64,000 nucleotides of DNA from AP-15 sp963703855 (GCA_963703855.1 CAVPFW010000015.1:310001-374000); one strand, 5' to 3'. Positions 35,516 through 44,254 are shown, counted from the first letter of the stretch. The notes: generated by a model not told the origin, from the sequence alone. Numbers and translations are program-made.

Positions 35516-35587
35516 ATACCGCCGAGACAAAAATCCATTTAGACTAATTTGTTACGACAAATATCCTGAGACTCCCCCTTGGCAGGG

Positions 35588-35604
35588 TGTCAGATTTTCC
35601 GACA
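35588..35604. promoter_or_regulatory. 17-bp operator-like motif d, between PEP-CTERM gene 2 and the TPR-sulfotransferase
   Basis: TGTCAGATTTTCCGACA is the best palindrome of the four (TGTCaGA / TCcGACA). It lies about 145 bases from the PEP-CTERM promoter and about 100 bases before the divergent TPR-sulfotransferase start, so it might serve both. Confidence 0.65.
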
Positions 35605-35700
35605 GGCTTGCATCGGCGGTGGAAATGGCCGATCCGTGTTATGATGCGTGGCCCGGCCGATGTAAGCAGCCGGCATGCGGCCGAGAGAGGACGATTTTCG

Positions 35701-37677
35701 TTGAGTTCGCGCGCCTCGCCTCCACTTGCGCGGATCTTCGAGCAGGCGGTGTCGCTGCAGCAGCGCGGCAGGCTCGGCGAGGCGGCCCGGCTTCATCAAG
35801 CGGTCCTCGATCGCGACCCCCGGCATCTCGGCGCGCTCCAGCTTCTCGGGGTGATCCACGCCCAGCAGGGCCGGCTCGACAGTGCCGTCGGGCTGCTGCG
35901 CCAGGCCGCGCACCGCGATCCCGGCGCCGCGGAAATCCGCAACAATCTCGGCCTGGCATTGCACGCTCTCGGCCGGCACCGCGAGGCGGCGGACTGCTTT
36001 GAACAGGCCATCGCGATCAACCCGCGCTATGCGATCGCCCGCAACAATCTGGGCATCGCCCTCGCCGCCCTCGGCCGCCACGACGACGCCATCGCCTGCT
36101 ACGAAAGCGCGCTCGCGATCAGCCCCGACTACGCCGAGGCGATGAACAATCTCGGTGCGGCGTTGCACGCGATCAGGCGGTTTCCGGAAGCGCTGCGATG
36201 GTTTGAGCAGGCGGTGGCGATCAGGCCCGGTTTCGCCGAGGCCCACACCAATCTCGGCAAGGCGCTGGCCGCCCTCGACCGCCATCAGGAGGCGCTGGCC
36301 CAGTTCGAGCGGGCGGCGGCGCTGCGGCCGGGTGTCACCGCAAGCGAGCTCGATCTCGGCGCCGGACTGCGCGCGCTGAACCGCTACGACGAGGCGATCC
36401 GACATTACCAGAAGGCCGGGTCGATCGAGCCCGCCCGGGCGCTCCCCGCGATCGGCCTCGGCCTCGCATTGCAGGAGAGCGGGAAAATCGCCGAGGCTCG
36501 GCGGTGCTTCGAGAAGGCGGTGTCGCTCGAGCCGCGCAACCCGGCCGGCTATGCGGGTCTCGTCGGCGTCGTCAAGACCGCGGCGGGCGACCCGCATTTG
36601 GCGGCGATGCAAAGTTTGGCAAACGATACGGCTACGATATCCTCAGCCGAGCAGGCCGCCCTCCATTTTGCGTTGGGCAAGGCGTTGAGCGATGCCGGCG
36701 AGCCCCGGCGCGGGTTCGACCACTACCTCAAAGGCAACGCGCTGCAGCGGTACCAGACCGCCTATGACGAGACCGCGACCCTCGGCCGGCTCGACCAAGT
36801 ACGCGCGGTGTTCACCGCCGAGCTGCTACGCCACAAAAAGGGGCTGGGCCTGCCGTCGCGCGTGCCGGTCTTCATCGTCGGGATGCCGCGTTCGGGGTCG
36901 ACCTTGGTCGAGCAGATCCTGGCGAGCCACCCCAAGGTGTTCGGCGGCGGCGAGCGCATGGATTTCCGCAACGCCGCCCGCAGCGCCGGCCTGCACGGGG
37001 GCGGCGCACCATTTCCCGAATCGGCCGCGGATGTCACCGCCGCCCAGCTGCGCAGGCTCGCCGGCGCGTATCTCGCCGCGACCGAAGCCGCCGCCGCGGG
37101 CGCCGCAGCCGAGCGCGTCACCGATAAATTGCGCGTCACCGATAAATTGCCGGCGAATTTCCGCTATGCCGGCCTGATTCACCTGGCATTTCCCAACGCG
37201 CGCATCATCCACACCCGCCGCGACCCGGTTGACACCTGCCTGTCGTGCTTCGCGACCCCGTTCGAGACGCAGCCTTTCACCTTCGAGCTCGGCGAGCTCG
37301 GCCGCTATTACCGGGCCTATGCGCGGCTGATGGCGCATTGGCGCGAGGTGCTGCCGCCGGGAGTGATGATCGACGTGCAGTACGAGGCGCTGGTCGACGA
37401 TTTCGAGCCGCAGGCGCGCCGCATCGTCGCCCATTGCGGCCTCGAATGGGACGATTCCTGCCTTTCCTTTCACCAGGCGAAACGGCCGGTCAGGACCGCG
37501 AGCTCGGCCCAGGTGCGCCAGCCGATCTATCGCAGCTCGGTCGGCCGCTGGCGTCCCGATCGCGAAATCCTGCGGCCGCTGCTGGAAGCAATCGGGCTGG
37601 AGGGGATCTGGCCGGAGCGGATCGGCCTAGACGGGATCGGGCTCGCCGACCCGGCGCCGATCCGGGCGGCGAATTAG
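35701..37677 (+). CDS. TPR-repeat sulfotransferase 1
   Basis: The 658-residue protein has about eight tetratricopeptide repeats (residues 10-290) fused to a PAPS-dependent sulfotransferase domain. The 5'-phosphosulfate loop is GMPRSGSTLVEQILASHPKV (PRSGST at 396-401), and the 3'-phosphate site is in IHTRRDPVDTCLS; this resembles tyrosylprotein sulfotransferases. TTG at 35701 with AGAGAGG upstream gives the same short N-terminus as paralogue 2; the frame is open to GTG 35587. RVTDKLRVTDKL reflects an 18-base tandem duplication. It lacks a signal peptide, so it acts in the cytoplasm. A 2OG oxygenase gene follows 15 bases later. Confidence 0.9.
   Translation: MSSRASPPLARIFEQAVSLQQRGRLGEAARLHQAVLDRDPRHLGALQLLGVIHAQQGRLDSAVGLLRQAAHRDPGAAEIRNNLGLALHALGRHREAADCFEQAIAINPRYAIARNNLGIALAALGRHDDAIACYESALAISPDYAEAMNNLGAALHAIRRFPEALRWFEQAVAIRPGFAEAHTNLGKALAALDRHQEALAQFERAAALRPGVTASELDLGAGLRALNRYDEAIRHYQKAGSIEPARALPAIGLGLALQESGKIAEARRCFEKAVSLEPRNPAGYAGLVGVVKTAAGDPHLAAMQSLANDTATISSAEQAALHFALGKALSDAGEPRRGFDHYLKGNALQRYQTAYDETATLGRLDQVRAVFTAELLRHKKGLGLPSRVPVFIVGMPRSGSTLVEQILASHPKVFGGGERMDFRNAARSAGLHGGGAPFPESAADVTAAQLRRLAGAYLAATEAAAAGAAAERVTDKLRVTDKLPANFRYAGLIHLAFPNARIIHTRRDPVDTCLSCFATPFETQPFTFELGELGRYYRAYARLMAHWREVLPPGVMIDVQYEALVDDFEPQARRIVAHCGLEWDDSCLSFHQAKRPVRTASSAQVRQPIYRSSVGRWRPDREILRPLLEAIGLEGIWPERIGLDGIGLADPAPIRAAN
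37114..37149 (+). repeat. 18-bp perfect tandem duplication in TPR-sulfotransferase 1
   Basis: CGCGTCACCGATAAATTG occurs twice without a spacer, duplicating RVTDKL in frame. Paralogue 2 has a single AERVTDKMLANF at this place, so the duplication is recent and keeps the frame. Confidence 0.9.
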
Positions 37678-37692
37678 CAGCGCGGGCCGACC

Positions 37693-38319
37693 ATGCCGGA
37701 ATTGTCGAACGCGCGGTACACCAACCTCTTTGCGTCGCCGCTGATGGCGCATGTCTGGAGCGACGCGGCCGAGCTCAACGGCGAGCTCGAGCAGCGGATC
37801 CTGGCCCACCGGGGCGCCACCGCGGGCGAGGCCAAGACCAATGTCGGCGGCTGGCATTCCGAGGCCGGGCAGCTCGAATTCTGCGGCGCGGCCGGGCGCA
37901 AGCTGATCCGCCATATGTATGAAATGGCCGACGAGGCGACCCGCCGCGTCCTGGCCGAATACCGGCAGGCGCCGCGGCAGATGCGGTGGACATTGCACGC
38001 CTGGGTCAACGTCAACCCGGACGGCGCCTTCAACCAGGTGCACACGCATCCGGGCGCCACCTGGTCGGGCACCTATTACGTCGACCCCGGCGACCCGCCC
38101 GACCGCGAGCACGGCACCCCGCTGCACCTCTTCGACCCGTGCCAGGGACGCGCCAACACTTTTTTGCCGCCGCTGGTCCCGTCGAGCTTCATGATCCGCC
38201 CGGAGGCCGGACTGATGGTGCTGTTTCCGGGCTATCTGCCGCATATGGTCTTTGCCCATCGCGGCACCCGGCCGCGCATCTCGATCGCCTTCAACCTGCG
38301 CAGAGAGCCCTTTCCGTGA
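37693..38319 (+). CDS. Putative 2-oxoglutarate-Fe(II) oxygenase
   Basis: The 208-residue protein fits the TIGR02466-type family of putative 2OG-Fe(II) oxygenases. Conserved blocks are the N-terminal LFASPLMAHVW, NVGGWHSEAGQL, and WVNVNPDGAFNQVHTHPGAT with candidate iron-binding histidines. GTYYVDPGD, LFPGYLPHMVFAH with the distal histidine, and RISIAFNLR with the Arg that would hold 2OG follow. Family members are often found beside TPR-sulfotransferases and may hydroxylate a peptide or sugar; the substrate is unknown. It is embedded between sulfotransferases 1 and 2 and overlaps the latter by 4 bases (GTGA). Confidence 0.82.
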   Translation: MPELSNARYTNLFASPLMAHVWSDAAELNGELEQRILAHRGATAGEAKTNVGGWHSEAGQLEFCGAAGRKLIRHMYEMADEATRRVLAEYRQAPRQMRWTLHAWVNVNPDGAFNQVHTHPGATWSGTYYVDPGDPPDREHGTPLHLFDPCQGRANTFLPPLVPSSFMIRPEAGLMVLFPGYLPHMVFAHRGTRPRISIAFNLRREPFP

Positions 38320-40196
38320 CCGCCCCGGCCGCCGCGGGAGCGGATCAGACGTTTCAACGAGCGCTGGCCTGGCACCGGGAGGGCCGGTTGGGCGATGCGG
38401 AGCCGTTGTATCGGGCGGTCCTCGCGGCCGAACCCGGCCACTTCGGCACGCTGCTGCATCTGGGGGTGTTGCGCCTTCAGCAGGGCCGGCACGAAGAGGC
38501 GATCGAGCTGGCGCGAGCGGCAGTCGCCCGCGATCCGGGCGCGGCCGAGGCCCACTCCAACCTCGGCGCGGCGCTTCACCTGCTCGGCCGGGCGGACGAG
38601 GCGATCCTCTCCTACGAGAGCGCGCTTGCCCTCGACCCCGATCGTGCCGAGGCGTATTACGGGCTTGCCGCGGCGCTCCACGCCCTGCGCCGGCACGACG
38701 AGGCGATCGCCTGCTATGAACGGGCCCTCGTCGTCGATCCAGATTATGCCGAGGCGAATTGCGGGCTCGGCGCGGCCCTGCACGTGGTCGGGCGCAACGA
38801 GCAGGCAATCGTCTGCTGCGACGCGGCGCTGGCGATCGATCCCGATTATGTCGAAGCGCTGTGCGGCCGCGGCGCGGCACTGCAGGCGCTCAAACGGCAC
38901 GGCGCGGCGATCGCCGCTTACGAACGCGCGCTCGCCGTCGAACCCGACAATGCCGCGGCGCTCAATGCGCTGGGCCTTGCGCTGCAGGCCGCCAACCGCC
39001 ACGGCGAGGCGCTCGCGCAGTTTCGCCGGGTGCTGGCGATCGAGCCCCGCTCGGGCGACGCTCAGGTCAATCTGGGAAGCGTCCTCGAAGAGCTCGGGCA
39101 TATCGACGAAGCCCGGCATGCGTTCGAGGCCGCGGTCGAGATCGAGCCGCAAAACGTACGGTTTCGCTATGCCCTGATCAATTGCCGGCGCACCCGCGAG
39201 GGCGATCCTCACCTCGCGGCGATGGAGGCATGGGCGCGGGACCTCGATTCACTGGCCGAGGACCAGCAGATCCTGGTTCATTTCGCTCTCGGCAAGGCCC
39301 TGGCGGAGACCGGCCGGCAGGACGAAGCGTTCCGCCATCTGGTCGCCGGGAACGCGCTGAAGCGAGAGCAGATCCGCTATGACGAGCCGGCGACCTTGGC
39401 GACGTTCGAACGCATCGAGCGGGTGTTCACCGCCGAGCTGATGCGCAGCAAGGCTGGTGCCGGGCACCCGTCCCGCCTGCCGATCTTCATCGTCGGCATG
39501 CCGCGCTCGGGTTCGACCCTGGTCGAGCAGATCCTGGCGAGCCACCCCAAGGTATTCGGCGGCGGCGAGCGCCACGATTTCAGCGATGCGCTCGCGAGCC
39601 TCACGGCCGGTCCGGGGGCGGCCCCGTTTCCTGAATTGGCGGCGGGCCTGACCGGGCCGCAGCTCGAACACCTCGGCGCCGCCTATCTCGAACGGCTCGG
39701 CGCCGGCGTCGCGGCCGAGCGGGTCACCGACAAGATGCTGGCCAATTTCTGCCTGGCCGGCCTCATTCACCTGGCGTTGCCCAACGCCCGGCTGATCCAT
39801 ACGAGGCGCGATCCGGTCGACACCTGCCTGTCGTGCTTTGCGCTGCTGTTCGGCGCCGAGCAGCCTTTTGCTTATGATTTCGGCGAGCTCGGCCGCTACT
39901 ACCGCGCCTACCGGCGGCTGATGGAGCATTGGCGGCGAGTCGTTCCCGACGGCGTCATCCTCGATGTCCAATACGAGGAGCTGGTCGACGCTTTCGAGCC
40001 GCAGGCGCGCCGCATCGTCGCCCATTGCGGCCTCGAATGGGATCCGGCGTGCCTCTCCTTTCATGAGACCGATCGGGTGGTGCGGACGGCCAGCGTGACC
40101 CAGGTACGCCAGCCGATCTACCGCACCTCGGTCGGGCGGTGGCGGCCCGCCGAGCCGGTTCTGCGCCCGCTGCTCGACGCCCTCGCCCCCGGCTGA
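38316..40196 (+). CDS. TPR-repeat sulfotransferase 2
   Basis: The 626-residue protein starts at GTG, which overlaps the oxygenase stop. Tetratricopeptide repeats fill residues 10-280, and the sulfotransferase domain (residues 385-626) has FIVGMPRSGSTLVEQILASH with PRSGST at 396-401, the same position as in paralogue 1. It also has IHTRRDPVDTCLSCF and the C-terminal VRQPIYRTSVGRWR. It is clearly a duplicate of paralogue 1, with the repeat region more divergent than the catalytic domain. No export signal is seen. Co-translation with the oxygenase suggests a joint modification pathway. Confidence 0.9.
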   Translation: MTAPAAAGADQTFQRALAWHREGRLGDAEPLYRAVLAAEPGHFGTLLHLGVLRLQQGRHEEAIELARAAVARDPGAAEAHSNLGAALHLLGRADEAILSYESALALDPDRAEAYYGLAAALHALRRHDEAIACYERALVVDPDYAEANCGLGAALHVVGRNEQAIVCCDAALAIDPDYVEALCGRGAALQALKRHGAAIAAYERALAVEPDNAAALNALGLALQAANRHGEALAQFRRVLAIEPRSGDAQVNLGSVLEELGHIDEARHAFEAAVEIEPQNVRFRYALINCRRTREGDPHLAAMEAWARDLDSLAEDQQILVHFALGKALAETGRQDEAFRHLVAGNALKREQIRYDEPATLATFERIERVFTAELMRSKAGAGHPSRLPIFIVGMPRSGSTLVEQILASHPKVFGGGERHDFSDALASLTAGPGAAPFPELAAGLTGPQLEHLGAAYLERLGAGVAAERVTDKMLANFCLAGLIHLALPNARLIHTRRDPVDTCLSCFALLFGAEQPFAYDFGELGRYYRAYRRLMEHWRRVVPDGVILDVQYEELVDAFEPQARRIVAHCGLEWDPACLSFHETDRVVRTASVTQVRQPIYRTSVGRWRPAEPVLRPLLDALAPG

Positions 40197-40205
40197 CCGC
40201 GGCCC

Positions 40206-42143
40206 TTATCCCGGCGATTCCGACGCCTCGGGCAGCAGCCGGCGGAACGGGCCGAGCCACTCCTCGTAGCGCCGCCAGCGCGCGACCGAATCGGCGTGTA
40301 CCGGTTGGCGCACCTGCCAGGCGCTGGGGGTGCGCACGACGCGGTCGTTCGCTTCCGGCCGCAGGCAGCGCTCGTCCCAGTCCAGCCCGCAGAACGCGAC
40401 GAGCTGTCGGGTCACGGCCTCGCGCCGGGCCACCAGCTCCTCGTAGTCGATCTCGAGGAAGCGGTCGGCCGGCAGCACCCGCCGCCAATGCGCCATCAGC
40501 CGGGCGTACTCTTCCCAGTAGAAGACGATCGTATCGCGGTCATAGCCGAAATCCGGCAGGTTGCCGTAGGGCGTCATGTAGATCGACAGGCAAGTGTCGA
40601 CCGGGTTGCGGCGGCAGTGAACGATGCGGGCTCGGGGCAAGGTCATGTGGATCAGCCCGAGCAGCAGGAAATTCGTCGGCATCTTATCGGTGACCCGGCG
40701 TGCCGCCGGTGCCAGCCGGCGCAGCATCCCGCAATAGTCCTCGGCGATACGGGCCGCCGCGGCCGTGTCGAAGGCGCCGGACTCGATATCGGCCAAGCGC
40801 CCGCCGCGATTGCCCCAGAAGCGCAATTCGCCGCCGGCGGAAACCTCGGGATGGCTCGACAGGATGTGCTCGACCAGGGTGGTCCCCGAGCGGATCATGC
40901 CGACGACCAGAACCGGCAGCTCGTCGGCGGCGCCGAATGCCCGGCGCGCCTCGAAGAAATCTGTCGTGAACAGCGCGATCAACCGGTCGATATTGCCGGC
41001 ATGCCGCTCCCGGTCGATCGCCCGCCCGGCGCACCGCAGCCGCTCGCCGCAGATCCGGTTGGCGGCGTCGAAATGGCGCATCGCCTCGCCATAGCGCGCG
41101 AGATCGTCGAATGATTTGCCGAGCGCGTAATGCAACGCCGCGGCCGCCTCGGCGCCGAGCCCCGGCTCCTCGACGAGCGCGAGCATCGCCTCCACCAATG
41201 CCCCGTCCGCAGCAGTGACCCGCTTTGCCGAGACGAGGCCGAGATAGGCGTCGGCGAGCCGCGGTTGGGCGGCGATGGCGCGCCGGTGGCTGGCGACCGC
41301 TTCCTCAAACCGGCCCTGCTGCCGCAACGCGTCACCGAGCAGCCGATCAGCATCGCCCGATTTCGGATCGAGTGCTGCGGCGCGGCGCAGGCGGTCCGTC
41401 GCCTCGGAAACCTCGCCCTCGGCCAGCAGCACATCGGCGATCTGCATGTGGCTGCGGGCATTGTTCGGCTGGGCCGCAGCGGCCCGCCGCAGGCACGTCA
41501 AAGCCTCGTCGCGACGATCCTCGGCGAACAGCAGTCGGGCGAGCCTCGCGGCGGAATCGGTGTCGCTCGCCGACAGCGCGACGGCGCGCCGATACGCGTC
41601 GACCGCCTCGCGGTTGCGGCCGAGGCGCTGCAGCGCCTCTCCGAGATTGCCGTGCAGGACGGCGCGTTCGGGCTGCAACGTCGCTGCCGTCTCGAAGCTC
41701 GCCGCCGCCTCCGCCGGCCGGTCCTGTGCCAGTCGGGCGAGGCCGAGATTGTTGTGCGCCGCGACATCTTTCGGGTTAAGCCGAAGCGCCCTTTGGCTCA
41801 ACGAAACCGCCTCCCCGGGGTCGCCCTCGGCGAGGAGCAGGGTCGCCAGCTCGTCAAGCGCCGCACCCGATCGGCGGTCGAGCGCCACCGCCCGGCGCAG
41901 CAGCTCGATCCCGAGCGGCCTGCCGCCGCTCTTTCCCGCGATCGTCCCGCGCAGCACCAAAGCCGGGACAAAGCCCGGCTCGAGCGCGAGCAGCCGATCG
42001 CATTTGCCGGCCGCCTCGGCGAGCGCGCCCGCTCGATGAGCAAGGACCGCTTCGAGCAGCAGCTGCTCGTGCGCTCGCGCCGGTGCCGCGACGGGAGATC
42101 GGCCGCCGCCTCCCGACCGCCCGCCGCGGTGCCTACCCGACAA
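40206..42143 (-). CDS. TPR-repeat sulfotransferase 3
   Basis: The 645-residue protein has the same architecture but is more distant: TPRs at about 25-330, then the phosphosulfate loop VVGMIRSGTTLVEHILSSHP, the 3'-phosphate motif VHCRRNPVDTCLS, and VRQPVHADSVARWRRYEEWL. It faces paralogue 2 with 9 bases between their stops. The N-terminal 20 residues are Gly/Arg-rich, so a later start (such as near APARAHEQLLLEAVL) is possible. Three such enzymes within 6.5 kb suggest different acceptors or a dedicated surface-sulfation system. Confidence 0.88.
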   Translation of the reverse strand: MSGRHRGGRSGGGGRSPVAAPARAHEQLLLEAVLAHRAGALAEAAGKCDRLLALEPGFVPALVLRGTIAGKSGGRPLGIELLRRAVALDRRSGAALDELATLLLAEGDPGEAVSLSQRALRLNPKDVAAHNNLGLARLAQDRPAEAAASFETAATLQPERAVLHGNLGEALQRLGRNREAVDAYRRAVALSASDTDSAARLARLLFAEDRRDEALTCLRRAAAAQPNNARSHMQIADVLLAEGEVSEATDRLRRAAALDPKSGDADRLLGDALRQQGRFEEAVASHRRAIAAQPRLADAYLGLVSAKRVTAADGALVEAMLALVEEPGLGAEAAAALHYALGKSFDDLARYGEAMRHFDAANRICGERLRCAGRAIDRERHAGNIDRLIALFTTDFFEARRAFGAADELPVLVVGMIRSGTTLVEHILSSHPEVSAGGELRFWGNRGGRLADIESGAFDTAAAARIAEDYCGMLRRLAPAARRVTDKMPTNFLLLGLIHMTLPRARIVHCRRNPVDTCLSIYMTPYGNLPDFGYDRDTIVFYWEEYARLMAHWRRVLPADRFLEIDYEELVARREAVTRQLVAFCGLDWDERCLRPEANDRVVRTPSAWQVRQPVHADSVARWRRYEEWLGPFRRLLPEASESPG

Positions 42144-42480
42144 ATTTCCTCTTTCTCAAGTACGTGCGATGCCCGCGTCGGACGGAACGCACGATTGGGA
42201 TCGTCCGGCGCCCCTTGCCCGCGACCGCCCGTGCAGCGCCGCGAAGAGCCGGGCCGCGCGGCAAGCGGTCGGCGATCGCGCCGGCATATCCGGCAGCGGC
42301 GATCGGAGCGCCTCGACGGGTGCGGCAACGATGCGTTAGCATACGACGCTGCACCGGCGGCCGTCGGGTCGGAACCTGGTCCGTCTCGCGCACTGCGCCG
42401 CCCTCTCGGCAGCCCGCCGTGAAACTCGCGGCACCATGTCCGCGTTTTCCGCGGCATTCACCTCAACGCAAGGCCGTCCG
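42144..42480. other. Intergenic stretch between sulfotransferase 3 and the DUF3096 gene
   Basis: About 340 bases in a divergent position. It should hold both promoters. I find neither a sigma-54 -24/-12 pair nor the 17-bp motif here, unlike the PEP-CTERM side. Confidence 0.4.
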
Positions 42481-42642
42481 ATGACCATCGACATAGTGGC
42501 GATACAACCCCTCGTGGCGCTGATCGCCGGCATCCTGATCCTGCTGGTTCCGCGCCTGCTGAATTACGTCGTCGCAATCTATTTGATCCTGATCGGCCTG
42601 ATCGGGCTGTGGCCGCATATTCTATACCACGGCCCCCATTGA
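42481..42642 (+). CDS. DUF3096 small membrane protein
   Basis: This 53-residue protein is almost entirely two hydrophobic helices: IQPLVALIAGILILLVPRLL and YVVAIYLILIGLIGLW. That is the family pattern (IQPLxALIAGILILxxPRLLNYxVAIYLI). The function is unknown. ATG at 42481 (MTIDIVAI) is preferred over the open frame beginning at 42436. Confidence 0.85.
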   Translation: MTIDIVAIQPLVALIAGILILLVPRLLNYVVAIYLILIGLIGLWPHILYHGPH

Positions 42643-42708
42643 CCGCCGGGCCCGAAACCAATCCGTCGTCCCGACCTCTTCCCCTGGGCAACCCGGCTGG
42701 CGGGCGTA

Positions 42709-43194
42709 TCAGCGCTGGTAGCGCAAGGCCACCGCGCCCACCCCGGCCGCGACGTTGAGACCGGTATTGCCCTCGATGCTGACCGGCTGCAGCGAGATCG
42801 TCCGGTTGGAGCCGCCGACCAGCACGTTGGCGCCGGCCCCGACCCCGACCGTGGCGCTGCCGGTAGCGCCGACGTAATTGCCGGACAGCGCGCCGCGCGC
42901 CACATTGGCAGAGGGTGCCAACACCGCCCAGACCAGCACCCCGCCCTGGGTATAGCCGATATCGACGCCGAATTTGGAAATGCTGCCGGCGTAGTGCTCG
43001 ACACGGCCTGGCCCCCCGGAAAAGACGCAGCGCAGCGCCTTCGACGAGCCGAACACAAATCCCCAACCGGCGGCGACGTTGCAGCTCAAGGTTCCGACCC
43101 GCACGCCGGCCTGCGCCTGGGCCGGTGTCCCCTGCGCCGAAATGCCGGCCATCAGACCGATCGCGCCGATCGCCAAACCAACTTTTTTGAGCAT
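42709..43194 (-). CDS. DUF992 secreted protein
   Basis: The 161-residue protein has a signal peptide (MLKKVGLAIGAIGLMAG, cleavage near AQA). VRVGTLSCNVAAGWGFVFGS starts the conserved core, followed by LRCVFSGGPGRVEHYAGSIS and a glycine-rich C-terminal half ending VGAVALRYQR. These are hallmarks of DUF992, common in alphaproteobacteria and probably periplasmic; the function is unknown. It faces DUF3096 tail to tail. Confidence 0.88.
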   Translation of the reverse strand: MLKKVGLAIGAIGLMAGISAQGTPAQAQAGVRVGTLSCNVAAGWGFVFGSSKALRCVFSGGPGRVEHYAGSISKFGVDIGYTQGGVLVWAVLAPSANVARGALSGNYVGATGSATVGVGAGANVLVGGSNRTISLQPVSIEGNTGLNVAAGVGAVALRYQR

Positions 43195-43344
43195 TTCGGT
43201 GACCCCCAATTCGCGGGAACATCCCCGCTGCGCGGATCTTGCCTGCTTCCGCGCCGATTGGCTACGGGCAGGGCGCCGCACCCGCACGGTTTTGCGCCGC
43301 GCCGGATTCCGTTGCGCGGTCGCCGCGATGCGGCTAGGAGATAC

Positions 43345-43357
43345 GTTATACTATTTC
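43345..43357 (+). promoter_or_regulatory. Possible Zur-type operator before the metal ABC transporter
   Basis: GTTATACTATTTC lies 18 bases before the znuA start. It resembles the core of zinc-uptake-regulator sites (GTTATA-N-TATAAC), with two mismatches in the right arm. The position fits repression of a zinc-uptake operon. Confidence 0.35.
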
Positions 43358-43375
43358 AATTGCCGAGACCGCGAT

Positions 43376-44254
43376 ATGCGTCATCCAGTCATCGGCGGGA
43401 TCATCGCCTCGGCGATGACGGTCTGCCCGGCGCAGGCCCAGCCGATCAAGCCGGCCGAACCGATCCGGATCGTCGCCGCCGAAAATTTCTATGGCGACAT
43501 CGCCCGGCAGATCGGCGGCGCCAATGTCGCCGTCACCAGCATCCTGACCAACCCCGACCAGGACCCGCACGAATTCGAGGCGAGCCCGTCGACCGCGCAA
43601 ACCCTCGCCGACGCCCGGCTGGTCATCTGCAACGGCGCCGATTACGACCCGTGGGCGGTCAAGCTGCTGTCGGCGTCGCCATCGCCGTCGCGCGAAATCA
43701 TCGTGGTCGCGACACTCGCGCACAAGCAGGCAGGCGACAATCCGCATGTCTGGTACGAGCCCGGCACCGCGTCGGCGCTCGCCTCGGCCCTCGCCGAGAC
43801 ATTCGCAAAGCTCGATCCCGCACACCGGGGGGATTATGCGCGCCGTCTCGCATCGTTCCGGACATCCATGAAACCGCTCGACCAAAGGATTGCCGGTCTG
43901 CGCCGAAAATATGCCGGGACGGCGGTAACCGCGACGGAACCGGTCTTTGGGTACATGGCGGACGCTCTGGGCCTGCAGATGCGCAACGGCCGCTTCCAGC
44001 TCGCGGTCATGAACGACACCGAGCCGAGCGCCGCCGACATTGCCGGGTTCGAGAAGGATCTCCGGTCCGGGGCCGTCAAGATATTGATTTACAACAGCCA
44101 AACCAGCGAGGCATTGACCCGGCACATGCGGGAGATTGCGGAGCAGGCCGGCGTGCCGGTCGTCGGCGTGACCGAGACCGAGCCTCGAGGTAAGGATTAT
44201 CAGGAGTGGATGCTGTCGCAGCTCGACGCGATCGACCGCGCGCTGAGCCGTTAG
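43376..44254 (+). CDS. znuA: Zinc/manganese-type ABC transporter substrate-binding protein
   Basis: The 292-residue periplasmic protein has a signal peptide (MRHPVIGGIIASAMTVCPAQA). The cluster A-I fold is recognised by PIRIVAAENFYGDIARQIGG, TNPDQDPHEFEASPS with a metal-ligand His, DNPHVWYEPG with the second His, and NDTEPSAAD near the C-terminus with an acidic ligand region. The long His-rich loop of true ZnuA is absent, so zinc versus manganese is not certain. An ATG at 43328 is also in frame. The gene overlaps the ATPase gene by 49 bases. Confidence 0.85.
   Translation: MRHPVIGGIIASAMTVCPAQAQPIKPAEPIRIVAAENFYGDIARQIGGANVAVTSILTNPDQDPHEFEASPSTAQTLADARLVICNGADYDPWAVKLLSASPSPSREIIVVATLAHKQAGDNPHVWYEPGTASALASALAETFAKLDPAHRGDYARRLASFRTSMKPLDQRIAGLRRKYAGTAVTATEPVFGYMADALGLQMRNGRFQLAVMNDTEPSAADIAGFEKDLRSGAVKILIYNSQTSEALTRHMREIAEQAGVPVVGVTETEPRGKDYQEWMLSQLDAIDRALSR

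Noticed and set aside
35587..35700. Longer N-terminus for TPR-sulfotransferase 1 from GTG 35587 or ATG 35641
   Set aside because: No ribosome site, overlaps regulatory motif d, and paralogue 2 has the short N-terminus given by TTG 35701.
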